Assembly (NCBI RefSeq): GCF_000497205.1
Contig: NZ_AYJW01000042.1
Span: 1 to 34,264 of the forward strand
DNA: 34,264 nt
Source: Saccharopolyspora rectivirgula DSM 43747
GTDB lineage: Bacteria; Actinomycetota; Actinomycetes; Mycobacteriales; Pseudonocardiaceae
Direction of reading: 5' to 3'
Shown here in pieces: positions 1 through 7,186 of the stretch; position 1 is the first letter of the stretch; the number at the start of each line of letters is the position of its first letter. Made by a program: the position numbers and the translations under genes. The notes beneath the pieces are model-generated. The model did not search any database and had not been told where the DNA came from. It worked only from the letters and a program-made list of their open reading frames with translations.

Positions 1-51
1 CCCCGCCGGTGGCCGCCGCCCGTGCGCACCGGCCAACCGCGGCTCACCCCG

Positions 52-876
52 TCAGGTCGAGGTCCGGCGCTGCTCCTCCGGCCCCGCCGGCTGCGGCTGG
101 GCCTGCCCGGGGGCGGTGGTGGTCCACCCCTCGTCCTGGGCGGGCGCGGTGCCCGATTCGACGTCCTGCCGCTCCGCCCGCTGCCGCTGCAGCTCGTCCT
201 GCTGCTCCCGGGCCTTGTCGTAGCCGCTCCGCAGCATGTCCGCGGCGACCTCCCGGCCGCCCAGGCCGAACGCCAGCGCCGACCCCAGGGCGAGCGCTCC
301 GATCAGCGCCGAATAGGTCACCAGCACCACGGTCGGGGCGATCCGCAGCTGGGTGAGGATCATGAAGGAGGCGATCACCATCACCAGCACCGGTCCCATG
401 GTGGACGCCACCCGCCCGAGCGGGCTCTCGCCCAGGGTGCGCTTGGCCAGTCCCGCGACCGCCCCGGCGACCAGCCCGGCCACGGCGAAGATGGCCAGCG
501 CCGCGATCACGTTCGGCAGGTAGGCCAGGACCTGGTTCGTGAACCCGGTGAGCGCCGGAATGCCCAGTGCGCTGATCGCCGACACCAGCGCGTACAGGAA
601 GATGAGCCAGAAGGCGACTCGGCCGCTGCCCCGGGCGATCGACGCGTTCGGACTCATCCGGTGCAGGTACTGAGCGGTGTGGGTGTTCTCCATCCGCTGG
701 TCCACGTGCAGCCTGTTCAGGCCCTTGCGGACCACCCACTGCACGGCTTTGGCCACCAGGTAGCCGACCAGCAGCACGAGCAGCGCGCCCACCAGGGTGG
801 GCAGGTAGGAGATGACGGCCTGCAGGCCGCCGACGAGAGAACCGATGATGTTTCCAGGACCCTGCGCGAGGAACAT
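52..876 (-). CDS. Membrane protein with mechanosensitive-channel TM-helix repeats (CmpX-like)
   Basis: The 274-residue product has alternating hydrophobic helices and Gly-rich stretches: about residues 15-45 (beginning AVISYLPTLVGALLVLLVG), about 90-145 (containing VLAYLPNVIAALAIFAVAG) and about 160-205. A charged, Gln-rich hydrophilic tail of roughly 60 residues follows. The repeated YLPN/TLVxAL pattern is typical of the TM-helix repeat found in small mechanosensitive-channel relatives (CmpX type), which lack the MscS beta domain. Inferred role: a membrane-tension or stress-responsive membrane protein; channel activity is not shown. The ATG at 876 is chosen because an AAGGAG ribosome site lies just upstream; the 25 extra codons to 951 have no such support. 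A 9-bp stem-loop (889-920) sits directly upstream of that site. A TetR gene lies upstream on the same strand. Confidence 0.8.
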   Translation of the reverse strand: MFLAQGPGNIIGSLVGGLQAVISYLPTLVGALLVLLVGYLVAKAVQWVVRKGLNRLHVDQRMENTHTAQYLHRMSPNASIARGSGRVAFWLIFLYALVSAISALGIPALTGFTNQVLAYLPNVIAALAIFAVAGLVAGAVAGLAKRTLGESPLGRVASTMGPVLVMVIASFMILTQLRIAPTVVLVTYSALIGALALGSALAFGLGGREVAADMLRSGYDKAREQQDELQRQRAERQDVESGTAPAQDEGWTTTAPGQAQPQPAGPEEQRRTST

Positions 877-888
877 GGCGTTCTCCTT

Positions 889-920
889 CCGAGTGGGTGG
901 CACTGGACTACCCCACTCGG
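889..920 (-). promoter_or_regulatory. Inverted repeat next to the ribosome site of the CmpX-like gene
   Basis: CCGAGTGGG (889-897) and CCCACTCGG (912-920) form a perfect 9-bp inverted repeat with a 14-base spacer. On the minus strand it ends at the Shine-Dalgarno sequence (883-888) of the gene starting at 876. It could be an operator for the neighbouring TetR protein or a 5'-leader stem that limits access to the ribosome site. The symmetry is seen; both functions are inference. Confidence 0.4.
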
Positions 921-978
921 TGGCAGGGCCGAACTCTTCGCGGCCGAGCACCGCTCGAGCTGACGCTGAAGAGTGAAC

Positions 979-1563
979 TCAGACGAGTTGCGCGCGCAGC
1001 ATCCGCCGGGCCGCCGCCCGCGGATCGGGTTTGCTCTCCACCAGCGCGTTCACCACCGCGCCGTCCACCAGGGCCACCAGCTGGTCCAGCCGCTCCCGGT
1101 CCACCGACAAGCCGGTGCGGGTGAAGATCTCCGCCAGCAGCTCGTGCAGCTCCGCCGACAACTTCCGCATCAGGGGCGCCAGGTAGGGCCGGCGGGGCGA
1201 ACCCACCAGGCGCTCGTAGCGCAGCAGCACCGCCTCCACCCCCCGCTGCCGGGATTCCTGCCCCAACAGCAGGTCCAGCATCAGCTCGATCGCCTCTTCC
1301 GTGCTCAGCTGCTGCGGGCCGAGCTCGGCCAACCTCTCCCGGCCGGCGTCGAGTTCCCGGCGGGACTCGTACTCCACGGCCGCGGCGATCAACTCGTCCA
1401 AGGAGGAGAAGTAGTAGGTCGTGGAAGCCAGCGGAAGCCCGGCCCGTTCCGCCACCGCCCGGTGCCGCACCGCGTCGAACCCGCCTTCGGACAGCAGCTG
1501 CGCTGCAGCAGCCACCAGAGCCTGCCGGCGACGTTCTCCCTTGGGTGTACTGGCCGCTGTCAT
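979..1563 (-). CDS. TetR/AcrR family transcriptional regulator
   Basis: A 194-residue protein with an N-terminal helix-turn-helix at about residues 10-55 (GERRRQALVAAAAQLLSEGG, then AVAERAGLPLASTTYYFSS), the standard TetR DNA-binding region, and an all-helical ligand/dimerisation domain of normal length. The ligand is unknown. The ATG at 1563 is preferred over one at 1572: a TAGGAT -10-like element (1571-1576) ends exactly 7 bases before it and overlaps the alternative start, so a leaderless mRNA is likely. It is upstream of, and co-oriented with, the CmpX-like gene, which may be a target; the 9-bp inverted repeat at 889-920 is a candidate site. Function as a repressor is family knowledge. 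Confidence 0.88.
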   Translation of the reverse strand: MTAASTPKGERRRQALVAAAAQLLSEGGFDAVRHRAVAERAGLPLASTTYYFSSLDELIAAAVEYESRRELDAGRERLAELGPQQLSTEEAIELMLDLLLGQESRQRGVEAVLLRYERLVGSPRRPYLAPLMRKLSAELHELLAEIFTRTGLSVDRERLDQLVALVDGAVVNALVESKPDPRAAARRMLRAQLV

Positions 1564-1570
1564 GGCGTGC

Positions 1571-1576
1571 ATCCTA
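1571..1576 (-). promoter_or_regulatory. -10 element of TetR gene (leaderless start)
   Basis: The minus strand reads TAGGAT, then 7 bases, then the ATG at 1563. This fits an actinobacterial leaderless promoter. No clear -35 is visible. Confidence 0.5.
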
Positions 1577-1600
1577 TTTCGACCAGCGACCGGGCCGAGC

Positions 1601-2245
1601 TCAGAAGCGATCGGCCAACTGCTCGGCGACCCCCGCCAGCCGCGCCTCGTGGGGGGCGGTCGGGGAGTCCGCATCGGGCTCGCTGAGCACGACCACCAGT
1701 TGACCGCTGCCGGTCGGCCGGGCCACCTGCCGGGTCCCGTCCGGCCGGGTGGCGTCGGTGGCCAGTCCAGCCGGCAGCTGGTCGGCCGGCCCCACGAGCA
1801 CGGTGAGCTTCCCGCTCGCCGCGCCGTCCTGCAGCACCACGGCGGCCGCCCTGGCCCCGGTCGGGCACTCCCCCGCGGCCACCGGCGTGCCACCGGCGGC
1901 CTCCGGCAGCGCCCCGGTCAACTCGGTCACGAGCTCGCGGTCCGGCGCCCCGCACCCCGCGCGCGGTTCGCTCAGCACCCCGGGGGCCTGCGAAGTGGGC
2001 GGGGCCTGCGTCGGGGGCGGGCTCGCCACCTGGGAGTCCTCCCGCGGGGCGAACAACCCGGTCCCGGTCCCCAACCCGACCAGCAGCCCGGCCGCGACCA
2101 GCGCACCTCCGACAGCAGCCACCCGACGCCGCACCGTGATCCGCCGGGACGCCCGGCGAACGTCCTGCTCGTCGAAAGACGCCGGAGGCGCGGACTGGAC
2201 CGCACTGCGGAACAGCTCCTCCAATTTGCGCTCGTCCACCACCAC
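1601..2245 (-). CDS. Single-pass membrane protein, putative partner of the upstream sigma factor
   Basis: A 214-residue protein: a charged cytoplasmic N-terminus (about residues 1-40), one transmembrane helix at about 42-62 (AAVGGALVAAGLLVGLGTGT), a Pro/Thr/Gln-rich stretch, then a roughly 130-residue extracytoplasmic part with two cysteines that could form a disulfide. The start is one of three consecutive GTG codons (2245, 2242, 2239) after GGAGGTG; 2239 has the best spacing. It begins 7 bases after the stop of the SigE-family sigma gene, so the two are surely co-transcribed. That layout and topology suggest a regulator of the sigma factor, but I see no HxxxCxxC zinc anti-sigma motif, so the role is inference and the gene is otherwise unrecognised. 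Confidence 0.75.
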   Translation of the reverse strand: MVVDERKLEELFRSAVQSAPPASFDEQDVRRASRRITVRRRVAAVGGALVAAGLLVGLGTGTGLFAPREDSQVASPPPTQAPPTSQAPGVLSEPRAGCGAPDRELVTELTGALPEAAGGTPVAAGECPTGARAAAVVLQDGAASGKLTVLVGPADQLPAGLATDATRPDGTRQVARPTGSGQLVVVLSEPDADSPTAPHEARLAGVAEQLADRF

Positions 2246-2252
2246 ACCTCCG

Positions 2253-2768
2253 CTATGTCGACCTGAGGTCCCCGAGCTGGTCGCCGAGCACTTCCCGCAG
2301 GGTCGCCAGGCCCCGGGCGGCCTGGCTCTTCACGGTGCCTTCGCTGCACCGCATGACTTCGGCGACCCCGGCGACATCAAGCCCTTCCAAGTACCGCAGC
2401 ACCAGGACCGCGCGCTGCTTCGCCGGCACCTTCTGCAGCCCGGCCAACAGCGCCTGCCGGGTGGCCACCGAGTCGTCCACCTCGCCGGCCCCGCTCGGCT
2501 GGTCGGGCAGCACCTCCACCGACCGCTCCCGCCGCCACGGGCGCCGGGACTCGTCGATCACAGCCCTGGTGAGGGTGCGGCGCACGTAGGCGTCCAAGGC
2601 TCGCTTGTCCCGCACCTTCCGCCAGTGGCGGTGCAGTGCGATGAACGCGGTCTGGGCGAGGTCGTCCGCGCGATGCCAGTCACCGCACATCATGTACGCC
2701 ATCCGACGCACCGCCTCTCGCCGAGCCGCGAAGTACTCCGCGAACTCCTGCTCTTCGCGCTGGTCCAC
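2253..2768 (-). CDS. SigE-family ECF RNA polymerase sigma factor
   Basis: A 171-residue extracytoplasmic-function sigma factor. Region 2 covers about residues 10-75 (AYMMCGDWHRADDLAQTAFI and the following YVRRTLTRAVID stretch, -10 recognition). Region 4 covers about 105-160 (LQKVPAKQRAVLVLRYLEG and the helix-turn-helix ending in CSEGTVKSQAARGL, -35 recognition). The layout matches the actinobacterial 'SigE family', not the classical SigE of mycobacteria. The GTG start at 2768 has GGAGAG six bases upstream. It directly precedes the single-pass membrane protein at 1601-2245, a usual arrangement for a sigma/regulator pair. Its regulon is unknown. Confidence 0.9.
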   Translation of the reverse strand: MDQREEQEFAEYFAARREAVRRMAYMMCGDWHRADDLAQTAFIALHRHWRKVRDKRALDAYVRRTLTRAVIDESRRPWRRERSVEVLPDQPSGAGEVDDSVATRQALLAGLQKVPAKQRAVLVLRYLEGLDVAGVAEVMRCSEGTVKSQAARGLATLREVLGDQLGDLRST

Positions 2769-2848
2769 GCGGAACTCTCCGCTCGTCGTGCTTGCACTCC
2801 AGGGACGAGACGCCCGAGGTCAACGGTTGCATGCCTGCGGACGCACAT

Positions 2849-2885
2849 CCACCGGGTGATTGATATCGCAGTTGCGGCCCGGTGG
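2849..2885. promoter_or_regulatory. Inverted repeat in divergent sigma / threonine aldolase promoter region
   Basis: CCACCGGG (2849-2856) and CCCGGTGG (2878-2885) flank a 21-base AT-richer stretch containing GATATC, in the 156-base divergent intergenic region 2769-2924. It may hold the promoters or an operator for either gene. Only the symmetry is seen. Confidence 0.3.
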
Positions 2886-2924
2886 CGGTGTCGGACCCCG
2901 GCGGCCGTGTGATGTGATCCGACC

Positions 2925-3941
2925 GTGACCAAACCGGAACCCATCGACCTCCGCTCGGACACGGTCACGCGCCCGGACCAGCAGATGTCCGCGGCCATGG
3001 CCACCGCCGAAGTCGGCGACGACGTGCTGGACCACGACCCCACCATGCGGGCGCTGGAAGAACGCGTGGCCCACCTGCTGGGCATGCCGGCCGCGCTGTG
3101 GGTGCCCAGCGGCACCATGGGCAACCTGATCGCCCTCTGCCTGCACCTGGGCCGCGGCCAGCGGTTCCTCGCCCCGCGCGGGGCGCACGTGCTCACCCAC
3201 GAACTCGGCTCGGCGGCCTGGCTGGCCGGGGGCATGCCCGACCCGCTGCCGTGGGACGCCGGCCCGGGCCGACCCGCACCGGAGACCGTGCGCGCCAACG
3301 TCGAAGCCGAAGCCCCCTACGACAGCCTGCGCACCACCCTGCTGTGCCTGGAGAACACGCACAACGAGGCCGGTGGTGCGGTCGTCCCGCCGGACGAGCA
3401 CGCGAAGCTGGTCAGCGCGGCCCGCGACGCCGGGTTGCGCGTGCACCTGGACGGCGCCCGGATCTGGAACGCGGCCGTGGCCCTCGAGGTGCCGCCCGCG
3501 GCGCTGACCGCGGGAGTCGACAGCGTGCAGGCCTGCTTGAGCAAAGGCCTCGGCGCCCCGGTCGGCTCCGTGGTGGCCGGCAGCACCAACTTCATCGCCG
3601 AAGCCCGCCGGATGCGCAAGATGCTCGGCGGCGGGGTCCGGCAGGGCGGGGTGCTGGCCGCGGCGGGCCTGGTGGCGCTGGACCGCATCGACTCGCTGGC
3701 CGAAGACCACCGCAAGGCCGCGCGCCTGGCCAGAGGACTGGCCGAGCTGGGCTGGAAGGTGACCACCCCGCAGACCAACATGGTGCTGGCCGAAGCGGCG
3801 GACGTGCGGGCCACCGTGGACCGGCTGGCCGGTGTCGGCGTGCTGGCCGTCCCCATGGGCGACCGGATCCGGTTCGTCACCCACCGGGACGTCAGCGAGG
3901 CCGACGTCGAGCGAGCGCTGCAGCGGATCGCCGAATTCTGA
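2925..3941 (+). CDS. ltaE: Low-specificity L-threonine aldolase (GntG-type PLP-dependent aldolase)
   Basis: A 338-residue fold-type I PLP enzyme of normal family length. It opens with the family signature IDLRSDTVTRP (residues 7-17), has the ENTHNEAGG region (about 143-151), the cofactor-binding HLDGAR at 174-179, and the Schiff-base lysine K207 in CLSKGLGAPVGS. Such enzymes cleave L-threonine/L-allo-threonine to glycine and acetaldehyde and act on other beta-hydroxy-amino acids in the cytoplasm. The GTG at 2925 begins at the family's normal N-terminus; there is no strong ribosome site, so a short-leader transcript is possible. It stands alone, divergent from the sigma gene, ending at a hairpin shared with the convergent small membrane protein. 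The gene symbol is by family; the exact substrate is not shown. Confidence 0.9.
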   Translation: MTKPEPIDLRSDTVTRPDQQMSAAMATAEVGDDVLDHDPTMRALEERVAHLLGMPAALWVPSGTMGNLIALCLHLGRGQRFLAPRGAHVLTHELGSAAWLAGGMPDPLPWDAGPGRPAPETVRANVEAEAPYDSLRTTLLCLENTHNEAGGAVVPPDEHAKLVSAARDAGLRVHLDGARIWNAAVALEVPPAALTAGVDSVQACLSKGLGAPVGSVVAGSTNFIAEARRMRKMLGGGVRQGGVLAAAGLVALDRIDSLAEDHRKAARLARGLAELGWKVTTPQTNMVLAEAADVRATVDRLAGVGVLAVPMGDRIRFVTHRDVSEADVERALQRIAEF

Positions 3942-3954
3942 GCACCGCGAAAAA

Positions 3955-3981
3955 GGGGCAGCGCCCCGGGTGCGCTGCCCC
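3955..3981 (-). terminator. Rho-independent terminator
   Basis: A perfect 10-bp stem, GGGGCAGCGC (3955-3964) with GCGCTGCCCC (3972-3981), and a 7-base loop. On the minus strand it is followed by TTTTT, so it is a full intrinsic terminator for the 54-residue membrane protein gene. It can also stop plus-strand transcripts from the threonine aldolase, without a U-tract. Confidence 0.8.
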
Positions 3982-3997
3982 TCCGGCCCACGGCCGG

Positions 3998-4162
3998 CTA
4001 GCGGTTGATCTCCTTGCGGTCCTTGGCCCAGCCGATCGCGGCCGTGGCCACGAAAGCGATCGCACCGATCACGGCCAGCCAGAACAGTCCCTTGATCAGC
4101 ACCCCGGCGACTGACAGCACCAGCCACAGCAGGAGCAGGCCGCCGATCACCTTCCACAGCAT
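3998..4162 (-). CDS. Small membrane protein, 54 residues
   Basis: A 54-residue protein, almost wholly hydrophobic, with two likely transmembrane helices: about residues 3-22 (LWKVIGGLLLLWLVLSVAGV) and about 26-45 (LFWLAVIGAIAFVATAAIGW), ending in a charged WAKDRKEINR tail. The ATG at 4162 is chosen because GAGGTGG sits a proper distance upstream and the hydrophobic coding stretch begins there; a much longer reading frame running to 4861 is antisense to, or overlaps, the aminotransferase. Similar short proteins are common in actinomycetes with no known role. It is followed by a good terminator, supporting a real transcript. Confidence 0.72.
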   Translation of the reverse strand: MLWKVIGGLLLLWLVLSVAGVLIKGLFWLAVIGAIAFVATAAIGWAKDRKEINR

Positions 4163-4272
4163 TCCAGCCCACCTCGATCCGCCCCGATTCGTTCTGCCTC
4201 CAGCCTGCCACCTCGGCCGCGGAAAAACCGCAAACCCCGCGGAATCCGTCCGGCTCCGGCGGCCCGCGCCGC

Positions 4273-5442
4273 TCAGCGCTGCAGGAACTTGCCGAGCCGG
4301 CTGACGGCCTCCTGCATGTCGGAGCTGCTGCCGGCGAAGGACATGCGCACGAACCGGTGGCCCTCGACCGGGTCGAAATCCCCTCCCGGCACCATCGCGA
4401 GCCCGGTCTCGGCCAGCAGCCGCTGGCAGAACTCCGCGCTGTCGTCGGTGAACTCGCTGATGTCCGCCCACACGTAGAAGGCGCCGTCGGCGGGCGCCAC
4501 CCGGGTGATCCCCAGCTCGGCCAACCCCCGCAGCAGCAGCTCCCGGTTCTCGCGGTACCGGGCCACGTGCTCGGCGACCTCCGCGTACGCCTCCGGCGTG
4601 AAGGCCGCGAGCGCCGCGTGCTGCGACAGCGCCGGCGGGCACAGGGTGAAGTTGCCGGTGAGGGTGTCCACCGCGCGGCGCAGGCGCTCCGGGACCAGCA
4701 TCCAGCCCAGCCGCCAGCCCGTCATGCACCAGTACTTGGAGAAGCTGTTCACCACGATCGCCTCGCGGGAGAACTCCCAGGCCGTGTGCAGCTGCCCGGT
4801 GTAGCTGAGCCCGTGGTAGATCTCGTCGCTGACCAGCTGCACCCCGTTGCGCTGGCACCACTCGGCCAGGCCGGCCAGCTCGTCGCGGGACAGCACGGTG
4901 CCGGTCGGGTTCGCCGGGCTCGCCACGATCAGCCCCTGGACCGGCTCGTCGAGCTGTTCCAGCAGCTCGACGGTCGGCTGGAACCGGGTGGTCCCGTCGG
5001 TCGCCAGCTCCACGACCTCGCAGCCCAGCGCCCGCAGGATGTTGCGGTAGGCCGGGTAGCCGGGGCGGGCCAGCGCCACCCGGTCGCCCTCGTCGAACGC
5101 GGCGAGGAAGGCCAGCAGGAACGCCCCGGAAGCCCCGGTGGTCACCACGACGTCCTGGGCGGAGAACTCCTGGCCGTAGGTGTTGGCGCAGTGGCCGGCG
5201 ATGGCCTCCCGCAGCTCCGGGATGCCGAGCTGCTCGGTGTAGCCGAGCGAGTGCTGCTCCAGCGCCCGGGCGGCCGCCTCCCGCACCGCTTCCGGGGCCG
5301 GGGTGGACGGCTGCCCGGCCGCCAGGGACACCACATCACCGAACTGGCGCTGCCGGGCGTTGGCCGCCGACAAGACCTCCATCACCTGGAACGGGGCGAC
5401 GTCAGCCCGGCGCGCGACACCGAGAACCGCAGGGTCAACCAT
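4273..5442 (-). CDS. PLP-dependent class I/II aminotransferase
   Basis: A 389-residue fold-type I aminotransferase of usual length. Visible landmarks: SLAAGQPSTPAPEAV near the N-terminus (substrate loop), TTGASGAFLLAF at 101-112 (PLP phosphate site), the SPANPTGTV loop (175-183), DEIYHGL at 206-212 (Asp to the pyridine nitrogen, Tyr to O3'), and the Schiff-base lysine K236 in NSFSKYWCMTGWRLGW. The C-terminal GHRFVRMSFA holds the substrate-carboxylate arginine. The sequence is of the broad aspartate/aromatic/alanine aminotransferase type, so the amino donor cannot be named. The ATG at 5442 follows a CAGGCT sequence and GGCAGG; either a leaderless start or a weak ribosome site is possible. Confidence 0.9.
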   Translation of the reverse strand: MVDPAVLGVARRADVAPFQVMEVLSAANARQRQFGDVVSLAAGQPSTPAPEAVREAAARALEQHSLGYTEQLGIPELREAIAGHCANTYGQEFSAQDVVVTTGASGAFLLAFLAAFDEGDRVALARPGYPAYRNILRALGCEVVELATDGTTRFQPTVELLEQLDEPVQGLIVASPANPTGTVLSRDELAGLAEWCQRNGVQLVSDEIYHGLSYTGQLHTAWEFSREAIVVNSFSKYWCMTGWRLGWMLVPERLRRAVDTLTGNFTLCPPALSQHAALAAFTPEAYAEVAEHVARYRENRELLLRGLAELGITRVAPADGAFYVWADISEFTDDSAEFCQRLLAETGLAMVPGGDFDPVEGHRFVRMSFAGSSSDMQEAVSRLGKFLQR

Positions 5443-5481
5443 GCGGTTCAGCCTGCCACGCCGTTCCCTCGGTCAACCAGG

Positions 5482-5500
5482 GGCTCCACCGGTGGGAGCC
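5482..5500 (-). terminator. Possible terminator after the transglycosylase gene
   Basis: GGCTCCACC (5482-5490) faces GGTGGGAGCC (5491-5500), a stem with one bulged base and a very short loop, directly after the stop codon at 5503 on the minus strand. There is no U-tract. It is a weak call. Confidence 0.35.
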
Positions 5501-5502
5501 GG

Positions 5503-6744
5503 TCAGTAGCCCTGGTACTCACCGCCCTGCGCCATCGACTTCAACCCGGGGTGCCCTTCGAAACCGCCGTAGCGGTCGAAGATGTAGCGGACACCGGCGA
5601 TGATGTTGTCCACCGGGTTCCAGATGTCGTCGTGCCCGGGCAGCTTGTAGGCCTCGAACGTCGGGTCGATGCACTGCATCAGCCCCTTGGACGGGGTGCC
5701 CTTGGCCGCGTTGGAGTCCCAGTCGTTGATCGCGTGCGGGTCACCGCTGGACTCCTTCTCGATGATCGTCCAGATCTCGTCGATGTTGTCCTCGGTGACC
5801 GGCACCCCGTTGGCCTGCAGGATCCGGATGGCTTCCCGGATCCACTCCTCGACGTTGCCCGGGGGCGGTCCGCTGGTCGGCGGGCCACCGCTGGGCCCGA
5901 GCCCACCGCTCTGCCCGCCTCCGCTGGACCCGCTGCTCCCGGACGAGCCGCCAGCTGAACCGCCGGAGCCGACCGCCGCTGCCGAACCACCGGCACCCGA
6001 TCCGCCGCTCTCCGCGGCACCGCCGGCACCCCCCGGCGCAGCCGGCTGAGCAGGTGCGGCGGACTGCTGCTCGGTGCTGGCCGGGGGCAACGTCCCCCCT
6101 GCCGCGTCCCCGGCCGGGGCGCCGGGTTCGGGGATCCGGGAGAACGCCCCCTCGAGCTCGTGGGTGCTCTTGGCGAGCACGACGAGCGCGCCGTTCAGCT
6201 CCGCCTCGGCCTGCTCGATCCGGGCGGAAGCATCGGCGGCGTGCTGCGCCATGATGCGGCGGACCTGCATCTCGCGGAGCTCCTCGGCCCGCTGCGGATC
6301 CATCAGGCTCGGCAGCGCCTGGTCCACCATCCCCGGTTTGGCCTCGGCCAGCGCGCGTTCGCCGATGTCCAGCACTACCTCCTTGACGACCTCCACCGTC
6401 CGCGCTGCCCGGTCGAGACCCCCGACCGCGTCGCTGAGCGCCTCCTGCGCGACGCGGAAACCCTTGACCAACTGATCCAGGTACGCGGTGAACGCCTCGG
6501 CCGTGGGGCCCGTCCACTCGTCCCTGATCTGGGAGGCGATCCGCTCGAGGTCGCGCTCGCGCTCCTCGGTGTCCTCGGCGGCCCGCCGCCAACCGTCTTG
6601 GATCTCCCGGAGCTCGTAGGGCTTGCTGTCCTCCACCTTGCGGACCAGCTGGGCCAGCTCCTCGCCTCCGGGCTGCGCCGCGATCTCGTCGGAGAGGGAG
6701 GGGAAGAGCGCGGGAAGGGAGTCGGAGAAGGACACCGCGCTCAC
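5503..6744 (-). CDS. WXG-domain protein fused to a lytic transglycosylase (SLT) domain
   Basis: A 413-residue protein with three parts. Residues 1-205 are helical and charged; W77-T78-G79 in RDEWTGPTAEAF is a WXG motif, as in ESX/WXG100 substrates of type VII secretion. Residues about 215-295 are a Gly/Ser/Pro-rich, low-complexity linker. Residues about 298-413 resemble a soluble lytic transglycosylase domain: IIEKESSGDPHAINDWDSN carries the likely catalytic glutamate E331, followed by SKGLMQCIDPTFEAY. Lytic transglycosylases cleave the MurNAc-GlcNAc bond of peptidoglycan. There is no Sec signal peptide, so export through a type VII system is inferred. The GTG at 6744 overlaps the stop of the upstream EspC-like gene (GTGA); another GTG at 6735 is possible. 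Confidence 0.85.
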   Translation of the reverse strand: MSAVSFSDSLPALFPSLSDEIAAQPGGEELAQLVRKVEDSKPYELREIQDGWRRAAEDTEERERDLERIASQIRDEWTGPTAEAFTAYLDQLVKGFRVAQEALSDAVGGLDRAARTVEVVKEVVLDIGERALAEAKPGMVDQALPSLMDPQRAEELREMQVRRIMAQHAADASARIEQAEAELNGALVVLAKSTHELEGAFSRIPEPGAPAGDAAGGTLPPASTEQQSAAPAQPAAPGGAGGAAESGGSGAGGSAAAVGSGGSAGGSSGSSGSSGGGQSGGLGPSGGPPTSGPPPGNVEEWIREAIRILQANGVPVTEDNIDEIWTIIEKESSGDPHAINDWDSNAAKGTPSKGLMQCIDPTFEAYKLPGHDDIWNPVDNIIAGVRYIFDRYGGFEGHPGLKSMAQGGEYQGY

Positions 6745-7046
6745 CTCACCTGGATGTCGGCGGCGTTGGCCTCGTCGATCTCGCGCATGGTGTTGTGCGC
6801 GGCGTCGAGCTCGGCTGCAGCGCCGCGCAGCCGCCGTTGCGCGGCGTCGAACTCGCGTCCGGCGCACTCGCCGAACTCCCGCACCGCTCCCACCAGCTTC
6901 GAAGCTGCGTCCAGCTGCCCCAGCGCGGTGTCGTCGATCCGAAGGCTCCCCAGCTGGTCACCAATGGCCCCCGTCCGACCGGCGCTGACGTCCAGGTCGG
7001 AGGTGCAGGAGTCGATGACTTCTTTCCGATAAGTGGATGCGGCCAC
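6741..7046 (-). CDS. EspC-like type VII secretion target protein
   Basis: A 101-residue, helical, hydrophilic protein lacking a signal peptide. The pattern (an N-terminal helix, then IDDTALGQLDAASKLVGAVR and a long helix ending MREIDEANAAD) resembles the EspC/DUF2580 family of ESX secretion-associated proteins; I rate this family match as moderate. The GTG at 7046 has GGGGGAAAT just upstream; longer readings back to 7151 run into the purD terminator. Its stop TGA overlaps the GTG of the next gene by 4 bases, so the two are translationally coupled and probably act as a pair, perhaps as co-secreted partners. No ESX core gene (eccC and others) is in this window. Confidence 0.68.
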   Translation of the reverse strand: MAASTYRKEVIDSCTSDLDVSAGRTGAIGDQLGSLRIDDTALGQLDAASKLVGAVREFGECAGREFDAAQRRLRGAAAELDAAHNTMREIDEANAADIQVR

Positions 7047-7105
7047 GATTTCCCCCAGAAAATCCCCGGTCGAGTGAAGCACCCACCAAAAGCAAATACC
7101 AGAAA

Positions 7106-7148
7106 AAGCTGCCCGGTGATCCGATTTTTCCGGATCACCGGGCAGCTT
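7106..7148 (-). terminator. Strong rho-independent terminator of purD
   Basis: A perfect 18-bp inverted repeat (7106-7123 with 7131-7148) and a 7-base AT-rich loop. On the minus strand the stem runs into TTTTT, giving a classic intrinsic terminator for purD and separating it from the EspC-like/SLT pair, whose own promoter must lie between about 7047 and 7105. Confidence 0.88.
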
Positions 7149-7186
7149 CACACCAGTGTCCTAAGCGGTCGGCGCCACGATTCCGC

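Noticed and set aside
5830-6130. Gly/Ser/Pro-rich repetitive DNA as a repeat element
   Set aside because: It encodes the low-complexity linker of the WXG-transglycosylase fusion in frame and needs no other explanation.
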